Below the pieces are notes generated by a model. It saw only the letters and a list, made by a program, of their open reading frames with translations, ran no database searches and was not told the DNA's origin. Both the position numbers and the translations under genes were made by a program. From Pseudoalteromonas sp. SMS1 (GTDB lineage Bacteria; Pseudomonadota; Gammaproteobacteria; Enterobacterales; Alteromonadaceae), in the NCBI RefSeq assembly GCF_021530565.1, contig NZ_JAKGBI010000020.1, positions 58,963-122,962 on the forward strand: a stretch of 64,000 nt of DNA, read 5' to 3'. Position 1 is the first letter of the stretch. Each line of letters begins with the position of its first letter. Positions 1 through 9,157 of this stretch are shown here, piece by piece.

Positions 1-1
1 C

Positions 2-1291
2 ACCCGAATTAATACACCGATTTGGATGCAAGGTAATCAAATCGCGCTTCTACAACAAAGCGAACAACGCTGGAAACTCATCAGCTATGCGATTGATGAG
101 CAACAAAGCCGCGATATATTTTCCCCAGCGCAGGGCAGCGTTATTGATTACGATTACTCCCTCACTGATGATTTAATTGCCCTCACTCATGTGGACGGCG
201 ATGGCACCTATAATTTAACGATGTTAAAACCAGATGGCACCGTCATATCACAAAACCGTATCAAGCGTCCGCCTGAAATCGCAAAACACCGCTTTATTTA
301 TCCTAACTTTTCACCATTTAAAGAAAAGCTGATGTTTAGCACTGGACGACAATTATTTACCCTCTCATACGCGGGGGATATCTCAACTATTGACTTACCA
401 ATCGATGTACCAATGGGCGCGCCAAGGTTTCATCCAGATGGTTCTCGATTACTGGTGATCAAAGGGTTTTACGACAGAGACATGGCAAGCTTTTCTCTAT
501 CTGAAATGGCAGCTCATTATGAAAACCCACTCCGAGATAAACATCGCCAGTTACATACCATAGAGTCACGGTCAATCACATCAGAGGGCGGGGCAACCTT
601 TCAACCCAATGGCCATTTATTGGCGTTTTATACTTTTCGTTCAGGTATTCAGCAAGTGTGGATAAAGGAGAACAGCAAAGTCAGGCAACTCTCTAATTTC
701 CCTCTTGATTCATATTTATATGGGATGCATTGGGCTAGGGATGGACAGAGCTTATTGGTCAATGTATCAAAGGAATTACAACGCCTTTCTCTTACGGGCG
801 ATATTCAAACCTTTGCATTTAATTACCCAATAGAACAGCTATTTTATTGGGATAGCCTTAATCACACTGCCTTGGCGAATATACGTATTAACGGCATAAC
901 TAAATTTGCCGAACTCAACCTGGCGCAATTAAGCCATAAAGTTTTAACAAATAGTCCGGTAAACTGGGCTCAAAAAGACAGTAAAGGCGGACTCATCTAT
1001 ACCGATGGGCTGGATAGATTTTGGCGCTCTGGTTCATTAGAAGATACGCTAATAGATGCTCTCAATGAGCAAGGCAGTAACTTGCGATTTATCATTGATA
1101 ACGACATTATTTACGGCGTCAATGAGCAATTTCAGTTGTGGCGTTATGAACTTGAAACCCAGCAATTTAAACTCATCGGTGACATGCCTAGAAACCTCGA
1201 TTACTTAAGTGATGTGCATAACGACACCGCGTTTATTTCACTGCGGATCGAAGCCAAAAAAGAACTTGCTGAACTCGTATTAAAGCAATAG
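2..1291 (+). CDS. Beta-propeller (PD40/TolB-like) C-terminal part of a probable CadC-type transcriptional regulator, 5' truncated
   Basis: The reading frame is open to the left edge of the window (codons before the first ATG at 26 are all sense), so the gene very likely begins outside and only about 430 C-terminal residues are seen. The visible part is made of repeated blade-like units with 'SPDG/QPNG/ARDG' turns followed by hydrophobic strands, for example 'FHPDGSRLLVIKG' and 'FQPNGHLLAFYTF', as in TolB/PD40 propellers. In Alteromonadales such propellers are commonly attached to an N-terminal winged-helix DNA-binding domain and a single membrane helix (CadC/ToxR-like); that half is not visible here, so the regulator assignment is an inference. 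A free periplasmic TolB-like protein is the alternative. It converges on groEL, with a hairpin between them. Confidence 0.6.
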   Translation, partial: TRINTPIWMQGNQIALLQQSEQRWKLISYAIDEQQSRDIFSPAQGSVIDYDYSLTDDLIALTHVDGDGTYNLTMLKPDGTVISQNRIKRPPEIAKHRFIYPNFSPFKEKLMFSTGRQLFTLSYAGDISTIDLPIDVPMGAPRFHPDGSRLLVIKGFYDRDMASFSLSEMAAHYENPLRDKHRQLHTIESRSITSEGGATFQPNGHLLAFYTFRSGIQQVWIKENSKVRQLSNFPLDSYLYGMHWARDGQSLLVNVSKELQRLSLTGDIQTFAFNYPIEQLFYWDSLNHTALANIRINGITKFAELNLAQLSHKVLTNSPVNWAQKDSKGGLIYTDGLDRFWRSGSLEDTLIDALNEQGSNLRFIIDNDIIYGVNEQFQLWRYELETQQFKLIGDMPRNLDYLSDVHNDTAFISLRIEAKKELAELVLKQ

Positions 1292-1320
1292 CGGTCGGTA
1301 AAATACCCGCCCGCAAGATC

Positions 1321-1351
1321 AAAAAAGCCCAAGCATTTGCTCGGGCTTTTT
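1321..1351 (-). terminator. Rho-independent terminator of groEL, probably bidirectional
   Basis: A nine-pair stem (1326-1334 with 1339-1347, one G-U pair on the minus strand) closes a four-base loop. It is flanked by A tracts on one side and T tracts on the other, so it can stop both the groESL transcript and the convergent regulator transcript. Confidence 0.8.
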
Positions 1352-1372
1352 CAGTATAAACGAAAGCGCTGA

Positions 1373-3022
1373 TTACATCATGCCGCCCATGCCGCCCATA
1401 CCACCCATGCCGCCCATGTCTGGTGCCGCAGCAGGCTCATCCTTTGGAATTTCAGCAACCATTGCTTCTGTTGTGATCATTAGGCCAGCAACAGATGCTG
1501 CAAACTGTAGTGCAGAACGTGTTACTTTCGTTGGGTCAAGGATACCCATTTCAATCATGTCGTCGTACTGGCCGTTTGCCGCGTTGTAACCGTAGTTACC
1601 TTCACCAGCTTTAACCGCGTTAACAACCACTGATGCTTCATCACCTGCATTTGAAACGATTTGACGAAGTGGCGCTTCCATCGCACGTAGTGCAACTTTA
1701 ACACCGTGGTTTTGGTCTTCGTTGTCACCTTCAAGACCTGCGATCTTGCTAGCAACACGAACGAGTGCAACACCACCACCTGGGACCACACCTTCTTCAA
1801 CCGCTGCGCGAGTTGCATGTAATGCATCTTCAACGCGGTCTTTCTTCTCTTTCATTTCAACTTCAGTGGCTGCGCCAACTTTGATAACTGCAACACCGCC
1901 AGCCAATTTTGCCATGCGCTCTTGTAGTTTTTCTTTGTCGTAATCTGAAGTCGCTTCTTCGATTTGTGCTTTGATTTGTGAAACGCGACCGTCGATAGCA
2001 GCTTGCTCACCAACACCATCGATGATTGTTGTGTCGTCTTTAGTGATAACAACGCGCTTAGCAGTACCAAGGTCTTCTAGTGTTGCTTTTTCAAGCTCTA
2101 GGCCGATTTCTTCAGAAATCACAGTACCACCCGTTAGGATAGCGATATCTTGTAGCATTGCCTTACGACGGTCACCGAAACCAGGTGCTTTAACAGCAGC
2201 TACTTTTACGATACCACGCATGTTGTTTACAACTAGCGTTGCCAATGCTTCACCTTCAAGGTCTTCGGCAATGATAAGTAGTGGCTTGCTTGTCTTAGCA
2301 ACACCTTCTAGTGTAGGAAGTAGTTCACGGATGTTAGATACTTTCTTGTCTACCAGCAGAATATGTGGGTTGTCTAGCTCAACTTGGCCTTTTTCAGCGT
2401 TGTTGATGAAGTATGGAGATAGGTAACCGCGGTCAAACTGCATACCTTCTACAACGTCTAGTTCATTCTCTAGAGATTGACCTTCTTCAACTGTGATAAC
2501 GCCAGATTCACGACCTACTTTTTCCATCGCTTCTGCAATGATGTCACCAATTTCTTTATCTGAGTTTGCAGAGATAGTACCTACCTGTGCAATTGCCTTG
2601 GTGTCAGCACAAGGTGCAGAAAGCGCTTTTAGTTCTTCAACCGCTGCAACGACTGCTTTGTCGATACCGCGCTTAAGATCCATTGGATTCATGCCTGCAG
2701 CAACAGACTTAAGGCCTTCGTTTACGATTGATTGTGCAAGTACCGTTGCCGTTGTTGTACCGTCACCCGCTGCATCGTTTGCTTTTGATGCAACTTCTTT
2801 CACCATCTGTGCGCCCATGTTCTCGAACTTGTCTTCAAGTTCGATCTCTTTCGCTACAGATACACCATCTTTAGTAATTGTTGGTGCGCCGAATGACTTA
2901 TCAAGTACAACGTTACGACCTTTAGGACCCAGTGTTACTTTTACTGCGTCAGCTAATACATTAACGCCCTGAAGCATTTTAGTGCGAGCGTCACCTGCAA
3001 AACGAACTTCTTTTGCTGCCAT
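1373..3022 (-). CDS. groEL: 60-kDa chaperonin GroEL
   Basis: ATP-dependent chaperonin subunit that forms the double heptameric ring and folds client proteins in the cytoplasm with GroES. The 549 residues match the family length. Visible signatures are the N-terminal 'AAKEVRFAGDARTKMLQGV', the ATP-site motif 'GDGTTTATVLAQ' and the C-terminal Gly-Met repeat tail (GGM repeats ending in MM). It lies 60 bp downstream of groES and is co-transcribed with it from the heat-shock promoter near 3.5 kb. No unusual residues were seen. Confidence 0.98.
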   Translation of the reverse strand: MAAKEVRFAGDARTKMLQGVNVLADAVKVTLGPKGRNVVLDKSFGAPTITKDGVSVAKEIELEDKFENMGAQMVKEVASKANDAAGDGTTTATVLAQSIVNEGLKSVAAGMNPMDLKRGIDKAVVAAVEELKALSAPCADTKAIAQVGTISANSDKEIGDIIAEAMEKVGRESGVITVEEGQSLENELDVVEGMQFDRGYLSPYFINNAEKGQVELDNPHILLVDKKVSNIRELLPTLEGVAKTSKPLLIIAEDLEGEALATLVVNNMRGIVKVAAVKAPGFGDRRKAMLQDIAILTGGTVISEEIGLELEKATLEDLGTAKRVVITKDDTTIIDGVGEQAAIDGRVSQIKAQIEEATSDYDKEKLQERMAKLAGGVAVIKVGAATEVEMKEKKDRVEDALHATRAAVEEGVVPGGGVALVRVASKIAGLEGDNEDQNHGVKVALRAMEAPLRQIVSNAGDEASVVVNAVKAGEGNYGYNAANGQYDDMIEMGILDPTKVTRSALQFAASVAGLMITTEAMVAEIPKDEPAAAPDMGGMGGMGGMGGMM

Positions 3023-3082
3023 GTTTTTATTCCTCTAAATTCTTTTCGTTAAAAGCTACTTTGTATTTTTACAAGCGGATGC

Positions 3083-3370
3083 TTAGCCAACAATACCTAA
3101 GATATTGTCTTCACGCATGATCAGGTATTCTTGACCTTCGATTTTTTCAGTCTTTTCAACATATGAGCCGAAAAGTACTGTATCACCAGCTTTTACTTCT
3201 AGTGCTCTTACTTCACCACTGTCCAACACGCGGCCGTTACCTACAGCAACAACTTCACCACGAGTTGATTTTTCAGCTGCTGAGCCAGTCAATACGATAC
3301 CGCCAGCAGATTTAGTTTCTTCTTCTAGACGCTTAACAATAACGCGATCATGTAAAGGACGAATGTTCAT
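3083..3370 (-). CDS. groES: 10-kDa co-chaperonin GroES
   Basis: Heptameric lid of the GroEL cavity. The start is placed at the ATG at 3370 (MNIRPLHDRVIVKR), preceded by AGGAGA at good spacing; the in-frame ATG ten codons upstream would add a tail not found in the family. The resulting 95 residues are the usual length. The mobile-loop segment around 'SAGGIVLTGSAAEKSTRGEV' and the C-terminal 'EYLIMREDNILGI' are conserved. It is the first gene of the groES-groEL operon. Confidence 0.97.
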   Translation of the reverse strand: MNIRPLHDRVIVKRLEEETKSAGGIVLTGSAAEKSTRGEVVAVGNGRVLDSGEVRALEVKAGDTVLFGSYVEKTEKIEGQEYLIMREDNILGIVG

Positions 3371-3492
3371 AGATTTAGTTCTCCTAACTTTTCTGAACAA
3401 TGACAGAAATAATCTTTCTATTCACAGTGAGTCGCCGCCGAATGATACGGCTGTAAACGCGACTCTCTGGATTAAAACTTAACTTGCAATTC

Positions 3493-3521
3493 TAGATGGG
3501 GGTGGATATTTAAAACCCAAG
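3493..3521 (-). promoter_or_regulatory. Sigma-32 (RpoH) heat-shock promoter of groES-groEL
   Basis: Read on the minus strand there is a CTTGGGT element (3515-3521), 13 bp, then CCCCATCTA (3493-3501). This is very close to the RpoH consensus CTTGAAA-N13/14-CCCCATNT and lies about 120 bp upstream of the groES start, just after the fxsA stop. No CIRCE element was seen. Confidence 0.85.
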
Positions 3522-3538
3522 AGAAAAATTAAAAAATT

Positions 3539-4072
3539 TTAATCTTTTCTCTGATATTCACCTTCGATTGTAGTCGTTGACTGAGATTCAGACTGCGGGG
3601 CTTTGCGCTCAAAAGGATCAAATTTAGGCTCATGAGGCTGCGCATGTGCATCTTGATGCCTATGTTGTTGACCAAACCCTTGGCCAAACATACTGCCTTG
3701 CGCTGAGCTCTGCATCTTAACACTGGCTTGTTCAATTAGAGTCTTGGCAATTTTTTGTCTAATGACCGGGGTCAGTAACATAAAGCCCAACGCATCCGTC
3801 ATAATACCCGGTGTCATTAAAAAAACACCTGCGATGATAACGCATAGCCCAGTAAATAAGTCTTGTCCGGGTAATTGGCCCGACGCCATTTGTCTTTGCA
3901 CATTGGAATAGGCACCAAGCCCTTGTTGCTTTACTAACTTAGCACCTAAGATAGCTGTCGCAATAACCAGTGCTATCGTAGCAAACCCGCCAATGACATC
4001 ACTAACTTGGATCAGCAAAGCGATTTCAACAATTGGTACAACAATAAAGAGTAGAAAAAGAACTTTAAACAT
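3539..4072 (-). CDS. fxsA: FxsA family membrane protein
   Basis: Small inner-membrane protein; E. coli FxsA relieves F-plasmid exclusion of phage T7, and its cellular role is otherwise unclear. The start at 4072 (MFKVLFLLFIVVPIVEIALL) has GGAGA upstream and gives 177 residues. The alternative upstream ATG at 4150 would place a polar stretch before the first membrane segment. Hydrophobic helices lie at about 2-20, 28-45 and 75-100, with the FxsA-typical 'GAKLVKQQG' and 'MTPGIMTDALGFMLL'. The C-terminal 70 residues are polar, rich in Gln and His, as in other gammaproteobacterial members. It is divergent from cutA and directly upstream of groES. Confidence 0.9.
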   Translation of the reverse strand: MFKVLFLLFIVVPIVEIALLIQVSDVIGGFATIALVIATAILGAKLVKQQGLGAYSNVQRQMASGQLPGQDLFTGLCVIIAGVFLMTPGIMTDALGFMLLTPVIRQKIAKTLIEQASVKMQSSAQGSMFGQGFGQQHRHQDAHAQPHEPKFDPFERKAPQSESQSTTTIEGEYQRKD

Positions 4073-4313
4073 AGATTCTCCAAATAAACTGAAATAGATG
4101 TATGGCTTGTCAGGTCTAATTTCAAGCTTATGGTCAGCATCCAATGACACTTTGACTTTTTCGTTTTACGTGACGCTATACAACACTTTGTTGTTTAGAG
4201 CAAAACCAAGCAGGAAAGTTCAGAGTATATAAATGCAACTCAACGAGCACACCTTGGGATCTAAGTGGTCTTTCGATACTATATGGATACAACGAAATAG
4301 TCGGCAAAATACG

Positions 4314-4634
4314 ATGAGTACTCCATATAGATTGGTCATGACGACTTGTGATAGCAAAGACAATGCAAAGCATATTGCAGCGCATTTAGTGTTAAATAAA
4401 TTAGCAGCTTGTGTGAACATATTGCCCCAATTAGAGTCAATCTATATGTGGCAAGGAGAAGTCACACAAAGTGACGAATTTAAATTACTGATCAAAACAA
4501 AATCCGCACTGGTTAGTGAAGTCATTGAAGTGATCCAAACAGAGCATCGTTACGATGTGCCTGAAGTACAGGTCATAGAAATAACCGATGGTGCACAACA
4601 ATACTTTAACTGGATGGAAGAGGTACTGAATTAA
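4314..4634 (+). CDS. cutA: Divalent-cation tolerance protein CutA
   Basis: Small trimeric cytoplasmic protein linked to copper tolerance in E. coli, structurally a PII-like ferredoxin fold. The start at 4314 (MSTPYRLVMTTCDS) gives 106 residues, the family length; an upstream in-frame ATG at 4233 would add a non-conserved 27-residue extension. Conserved segments 'KLAACVNILP', 'SIYMWQGEV', 'EFKLLIKTK' and 'HRYDVPEV' are all present. Its stop codon overlaps the dsbD start (TAATG), so the two are translationally coupled; this cutA-dsbD order is common in gammaproteobacteria. Confidence 0.95.
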   Translation: MSTPYRLVMTTCDSKDNAKHIAAHLVLNKLAACVNILPQLESIYMWQGEVTQSDEFKLLIKTKSALVSEVIEVIQTEHRYDVPEVQVIEITDGAQQYFNWMEEVLN

Positions 4635-6448
4635 TGCGACTGACGACGCTTATTTTTTCTTTTTTTACGCTGCTGTTTGTAGGCAGCTTTCAGGCTCAGG
4701 CCAATAATAATGTGCTAGATAGCTTACTTGCCCCGAAGCAACAAACTTTTTTGCCGGTCGATCAGGCGTTTCAATTTGATTTTGACCAGCAAGGGAGCGT
4801 GCTGTTCACTGGTTGGGACATCGCGCCAGGCTATTACATATATAAGCATAAGCTCGAATTTGTAGGTAAGGGAGCTGACATTGTAGTGCCCGAGTTGGCA
4901 CAAGGGAAAATGATAGAAGATGAGTTCTTTGGTCGCACAGAAGTCTATTTTGACGAACTCTCTGTTGTGTCTAAGCTTGCCAATGTTGGCCAAGATGCGG
5001 TGGTCAAGATTCGCTATCAAGGCTGCGCCGAAGCTGGGCTGTGCTACCCACCTGAGATCATCGAAATTCCATTGACCGCATTTGGCGGCGTAAGTAACGA
5101 TTCCGCTGTGCCTGCCCCCGCAGCTGAGACCCAATCGCAGAGCAAACAAACCTCAGCACCGAAAGACGAGGGTGAATTGTCGTTTAATGAACGTTTGGCA
5201 CAACAGAGCTTTGCGGCTAACCTTGGCGCCTTCTTTTTAGTGGGTGTGCTATTGGCATTTACGCCTTGTGTCTTTCCAATGTTCCCTATTTTGTCTAGCT
5301 TGATCGCTGGTCAGAAGAACCTTTCGACCAAAAAAGCATTCTCTCTGTCTTTTGTTTACGTACAAGGCATGGCAGTCACGTATGCGGCACTTGGGTTAGT
5401 CGTTGCGTATTTTGGCGGCCATGTTCAAGGCTATATTCAACATCCTGCTGTTCTAATTAGCTTCAGTATCTTGTTCGTTATTTTGGCCTTTGCCATGTTT
5501 GGTTGGTTTGAGTTGCGTTTACCGAGCGGCATGATGAGTAAACTGACTGAGATCAGTAATCAACAACAAGGCGGCAATTATACAGGTGTATTTATGATGG
5601 GGGTTTTATCGGGCCTTATTGCTAGTCCGTGTACCACCGCACCACTTTCTGCTGCACTCTTATATGTTGCGCAAAGCGGGGATTACCTCGTCGGCGGTTT
5701 AACTTTGTATGCACTGAGTTTAGGTATGGGTCTCCCCCTGTTATTACTCGGCACGTCAGGTGGAAAGTTACTGCCGAAAGCGGGCGGCTGGATGGAGCAA
5801 GTGAAAACCCTATTCGGCTTCTTAATGCTCTTCGTACCGCTAATATTGTTAGAACGTATTTTAGACTTTGACATCATTGTTATGTTGGCATCTGTACTCG
5901 CCATTGTCACAGCACTTTATCTACACTACTGGCAAAGTGGTCAACAGCAAGGTAAAGGCAAAACCATCTTATGGGCAATGTCTATGACGTTATTCGTGAC
6001 TGCATTTTTGATGGCGCAATCAGTTTTGTTTAAGCAACCAGCTTCTCAACCAGTCATGGAGTACACGCAGTTACAAGAGAAAAAATTTAGGCTTATTGAA
6101 GGGCTCGATGGTTTAAGTACTGAAGTAGCAAAAGCGAATCAACAGGGTCAAATTGCGGTTGTTGACCTGTATGCAGATTGGTGCGTCGCATGTAAAGAGT
6201 TTGAGAAGTACACCTTTCCAGCAGACGAAGTACAAAAAGAGTTTCAACATTTTGAGTTATTAAAACTCGATCTGACTGAAAGCAATGATACGACGTTTGA
6301 AATCATGGACCACTTTACTGTCTTTGGCTTACCAAGCATGCTGTTCTTTGACAAAGATGGTAATGAAATCCCAGAACTTCGCGTAACGGGCTTTATGAAC
6401 GCAGAAGACTTTGCCGAACACCTGCGCAAAGTGCGTGATTACCAGTAA
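4634..6448 (+). CDS. dsbD: Thiol:disulfide interchange protein DsbD
   Basis: Carries electrons from cytoplasmic thioredoxin across the inner membrane to periplasmic DsbC, DsbG and CcmG. The 604 residues contain a signal peptide (about 1-23), the periplasmic alpha domain with the paired cysteines in 'CAEAGLCYPP', a beta domain of eight membrane helices with its two cysteines in 'FTPCVFPM' and 'ASPCTTAP', and a C-terminal thioredoxin-like gamma domain with 'WCVAC'. All six redox cysteines are present. It starts inside the stop codon of cutA and is followed by a 10-bp inverted repeat. Confidence 0.97.
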   Translation: MRLTTLIFSFFTLLFVGSFQAQANNNVLDSLLAPKQQTFLPVDQAFQFDFDQQGSVLFTGWDIAPGYYIYKHKLEFVGKGADIVVPELAQGKMIEDEFFGRTEVYFDELSVVSKLANVGQDAVVKIRYQGCAEAGLCYPPEIIEIPLTAFGGVSNDSAVPAPAAETQSQSKQTSAPKDEGELSFNERLAQQSFAANLGAFFLVGVLLAFTPCVFPMFPILSSLIAGQKNLSTKKAFSLSFVYVQGMAVTYAALGLVVAYFGGHVQGYIQHPAVLISFSILFVILAFAMFGWFELRLPSGMMSKLTEISNQQQGGNYTGVFMMGVLSGLIASPCTTAPLSAALLYVAQSGDYLVGGLTLYALSLGMGLPLLLLGTSGGKLLPKAGGWMEQVKTLFGFLMLFVPLILLERILDFDIIVMLASVLAIVTALYLHYWQSGQQQGKGKTILWAMSMTLFVTAFLMAQSVLFKQPASQPVMEYTQLQEKKFRLIEGLDGLSTEVAKANQQGQIAVVDLYADWCVACKEFEKYTFPADEVQKEFQHFELLKLDLTESNDTTFEIMDHFTVFGLPSMLFFDKDGNEIPELRVTGFMNAEDFAEHLRKVRDYQ

Positions 6449-6466
6449 TTCTGACCCCCTTCCCCT

Positions 6467-6497
6467 CGCCTACTTGAGTTTAACCAGCAAGTAGGCG
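6467..6497 (+). terminator. Inverted repeat after dsbD, probable terminator
   Basis: Perfect 10-bp arms CGCCTACTTG (6467-6476) and CAAGTAGGCG (6488-6497) lie 19 bp after the dsbD stop. The following T-run is poor, so the termination strength is uncertain. Confidence 0.6.
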
Positions 6498-6525
6498 ACA
6501 CTTTATCTCTGATTAGACCAGTATT

Positions 6526-6556
6526 TTGCTGCTATTTACCTCGAACACTCTATAAT
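6526..6556 (+). promoter_or_regulatory. Candidate sigma-70 promoter of aroQ-accB-accC
   Basis: A perfect TATAAT at 6551-6556 stands about 110 bp before the aroQ start. The best -35 match is TTGCTG at 6526-6531 with a long 19-bp spacer, so only the -10 element is convincing. Confidence 0.45.
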
Positions 6557-6665
6557 AGTTCACGAACGTGAGAAATATTTGCTATTTACCGCGCAAGCGC
6601 TTAAGTTAAGCAAAGCAAAAGACGAAAAGTCGGTTTATTTCCCATTTAAAGGAATTTCACGCATT

Positions 6666-7127
6666 ATGTCAGCAAATTTTAAGGTTTTAGTATTAAATGG
6701 CCCAAACTTGAATATGTTAGGGCGACGCGAGCCTGAGAAATATGGCACACAGACCTTAGCGGAGATAATGCAGTCACTGATAAAGTGCGCAGAACAACAT
6801 GATGTGACGCTGACTCATTTTCAGAGCAACAGTGAAGCCGAGTTGATTAATACTATCCATGACCATTACGACAAAGTGGATTGCATTATTATTAATCCAG
6901 CCGCATTCACGCACACAAGTGTCGCGATACGCGATGCGTTGCTCAGTATCGGCGTTCCATTTTACGAAGTGCATATTTCTAATGTGCACGCACGCGAGCC
7001 ATTTCGTCACACCTCCTATTTTTCTGATGTGGCGAAGGGCGTGATATGTGGATTAGGTGCAACTGGCTATCAAGCCGCATTGCTGGCAGCAATTAACCAG
7101 TTACACAACCAAAATAACTCAAATTAA
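6666..7127 (+). CDS. aroQ: Type II 3-dehydroquinate dehydratase AroQ
   Basis: Converts 3-dehydroquinate to 3-dehydroshikimate in the shikimate pathway. The start at 6666 (MSANFKVLVLNGPNLNMLG) gives 153 residues, the usual length for the dodecameric type II enzyme; the longer frame from 6579 adds an unrelated lysine-rich tail. Conserved elements are 'LNGPNLNMLGRREPEKYG' with the lid Arg and catalytic Tyr, 'QSNSEAELI', 'IINPAAFTHTS' and 'EVHISNVHAREPFRHTS' with the catalytic His. It lies 19 bp before accB, as is usual in gammaproteobacteria. Confidence 0.96.
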   Translation: MSANFKVLVLNGPNLNMLGRREPEKYGTQTLAEIMQSLIKCAEQHDVTLTHFQSNSEAELINTIHDHYDKVDCIIINPAAFTHTSVAIRDALLSIGVPFYEVHISNVHAREPFRHTSYFSDVAKGVICGLGATGYQAALLAAINQLHNQNNSN

Positions 7128-7146
7128 CTAACAGGCGGGCCAAGTT

Positions 7147-7608
7147 ATGGATATTCGCAAGATTAAAAAACTAATCGAACTAGTAGAAGAATCAGGTATT
7201 GCAGAGCTAGAGATCACCGAAGGTGAAGAGTCAGTACGTATTAACCGTCACAGCAGTGCACCGGTTATGGCTCAGCCTCAGCAGTTCGCTGTACCAGCAC
7301 CTGCAGCGGCACCAGTAGCAGCACCTGCGGCGGCACCAGCAGCTGACGCACCAGCAGAAGCAGCAACACCTGCGGGTCACCAAGTTAAGTCTCCAATGGT
7401 AGGGACATTCTACTCTGCGTCTTCTCCAACGGCTGCGGCATACGTTGAAGTTGGCACAAAAGTAAACGTAGGCGACACCCTGTGCATCGTTGAAGCGATG
7501 AAGATGATGAACCAGATCGAATCTGACAAGGCTGGTACTGTTAAAGCTATCCTAGTTGAAAACGGCGAGCCAGTAGAGTTTGATCAGCCACTATTCATCA
7601 TCGAATAA
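7147..7608 (+). CDS. accB: Biotin carboxyl carrier protein of acetyl-CoA carboxylase
   Basis: Carries the biotin that shuttles CO2 between biotin carboxylase (AccC) and the carboxyltransferase, making malonyl-CoA for fatty acid synthesis. The 153 residues have the N-terminal 'MDIRKIKKLIELVEESG' domain, a flexible Ala/Pro-rich linker at about 45-75, and the biotinyl domain with the lysine in 'EAMKMMNQI'. The malonyl-CoA produced is also the predicted extender of the NRPS/PKS line in this window. Confidence 0.98.
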   Translation: MDIRKIKKLIELVEESGIAELEITEGEESVRINRHSSAPVMAQPQQFAVPAPAAAPVAAPAAAPAADAPAEAATPAGHQVKSPMVGTFYSASSPTAAAYVEVGTKVNVGDTLCIVEAMKMMNQIESDKAGTVKAILVENGEPVEFDQPLFIIE

Positions 7609-7628
7609 TTCCCAAGAAGGCAAACACT

Positions 7629-8969
7629 ATGTTAGATAAAGTAGTCATTGCAAACCGAGGTGAAATTGCACTTCGCGTATTGCGTGCCTGCAAGGAGCTT
7701 GGGATTAAAACGGTTGCAGTACATTCAACTGCTGACCGTGACCTTAAACACGTTCTACTTGCAGACGAAACAATTTGTATCGGTAAGCCAGCTGCGGCTG
7801 AGAGTTACCTAGATATTCCTCGCATTATCGCTGCGGCAGAAGTAACAGATGCTGTTGCTATCCACCCAGGGTACGGCTTTTTATCAGAGAACGCTGATTT
7901 TGCTGATCAAGTTGAGCAAAGTGGCTTTATCTTTATCGGTCCGAAGGGCGACACGATTCGTCTAATGGGTGATAAAGTTTCTGCCATCGAAGCAATGCGT
8001 AAAGCTGGCGTACCATGTGTACCCGGTTCTGACGGCCCATTAACAGAAGACAACGAGCGCAACGTGCAAATCGCTAAGCGCATCGGTTACCCTGTTATCA
8101 TCAAAGCAGCAGGCGGCGGCGGTGGTCGTGGTATGCGTGTTGTTCGCTCAGAAGAAGAGCTATTAGACTCAATCGCACTGACACAAACTGAAGCGCAGCA
8201 ATTCTTCGGCAACGGCATGGTTTACATGGAAAAATTCCTTGAAAACCCACGTCACATCGAAGTACAAGTACTTGCCGATGGTCAGGGTAATGCCATTCAC
8301 CTAGGTGAACGTGACTGTTCAATGCAGCGTCGTCACCAAAAAGTAGTTGAAGAAGCGCCAGCGCCGGGTATCACGGCAGAGATGCGTAAGTTCATTGGTG
8401 ATCGTTGTACGCGCGCATGTATCGAAATCGGTTATCGTGGTGCAGGTACATTCGAATTCCTATACGAAAATGGCGAATTCTATTTCATCGAAATGAATAC
8501 GCGTATTCAGGTAGAGCACCCAGTAACTGAAATGGTTACAGGCGTAGACCTAATCAAAGAGCAGCTAAAAATTGCAGCAGGTCAGCCACTCTCTATCACA
8601 CAAGATGATGTTGTGATCAAAGGTCATGCTATCGAATGTCGTATCAACGCAGAAGATCCAGAGTCATTCATCCCGTCTCCAGGTAAAATCACGCGTTTCC
8701 ACCCTGCAGGTGGCTTAGGTATTCGTTGGGACAGCCACATTTATGCTGACTACACGGTACCGCCGCACTATGATTCAATGATCGGTAAGTTAATTACTTA
8801 CGGTGAGAACCGTGACGTTGCAATCGCACGTGCTCGCAATGCGTTAAACGAACTTGTGATTGACGGTATCAAAACAAATACTCCGTTACACAAAAAGATC
8901 TTAGCAGACGAAAACTTCCAAAATGGTGGTACAAATATCCACTATTTAGAGAAGAAGCTAGGTCTTTAA
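7629..8969 (+). CDS. accC: Biotin carboxylase subunit of acetyl-CoA carboxylase
   Basis: ATP-dependent carboxylation of AccB-bound biotin. The 446 residues carry the N-terminal 'KVVIANRGEIALRVLRACKELG', the ATP-grasp glycine loop 'AAGGGGGRGMRVV', the 'ERDCSMQRRHQKV' stretch, and 'FIEMNTRIQVEHPVTE' with the metal and catalytic residues. It starts 20 bp after accB with an AGAAGG ribosome site, so both subunits come from one message. A strong terminator follows. Confidence 0.98.
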   Translation: MLDKVVIANRGEIALRVLRACKELGIKTVAVHSTADRDLKHVLLADETICIGKPAAAESYLDIPRIIAAAEVTDAVAIHPGYGFLSENADFADQVEQSGFIFIGPKGDTIRLMGDKVSAIEAMRKAGVPCVPGSDGPLTEDNERNVQIAKRIGYPVIIKAAGGGGGRGMRVVRSEEELLDSIALTQTEAQQFFGNGMVYMEKFLENPRHIEVQVLADGQGNAIHLGERDCSMQRRHQKVVEEAPAPGITAEMRKFIGDRCTRACIEIGYRGAGTFEFLYENGEFYFIEMNTRIQVEHPVTEMVTGVDLIKEQLKIAAGQPLSITQDDVVIKGHAIECRINAEDPESFIPSPGKITRFHPAGGLGIRWDSHIYADYTVPPHYDSMIGKLITYGENRDVAIARARNALNELVIDGIKTNTPLHKKILADENFQNGGTNIHYLEKKLGL

Positions 8970-8983
8970 TTAACGATAGATTT

Positions 8984-9010
8984 AAAAAGCCGGTTACAAC
9001 CGGCTTTTTC
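8984..9010 (+). terminator. Rho-independent terminator of accBC
   Basis: Stem AAAAAGCCGG / CCGGCTTTTT with a six-base loop, followed by a T-rich stretch, 14 bp after the accC stop. Confidence 0.9.
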
Positions 9011-9085
9011 TTTATTAGGAACATATCTAGTTGCTTTTTTATTAATCAATTGAACAAGATAAGCTAGAATTTTCAATTTTTATTA

Positions 9086-9114
9086 GTGACAAGCGCGCAA
9101 AAAATTCATATACT
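9086..9114 (+). promoter_or_regulatory. Promoter of the tRNA-Ile2 gene with GC-rich discriminator
   Basis: GTGACA (9086-9091), 17-bp spacer, TATACT (9109-9114), then GCCAGCGC directly after the -10. The GC-rich discriminator is typical of stringently controlled stable-RNA promoters. The mature tRNA begins about 44 bp downstream of the -10 box. Confidence 0.65.
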
Positions 9115-9157
9115 GCCAGCGCTTCAAAAGATTGTTTTCATACGATCGCATATAAAT

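Noticed and set aside
1380..2972. Long open frames opposite groEL
   Set aside because: Antisense shadows of a highly biased coding sequence without ribosome sites or homology-like features.
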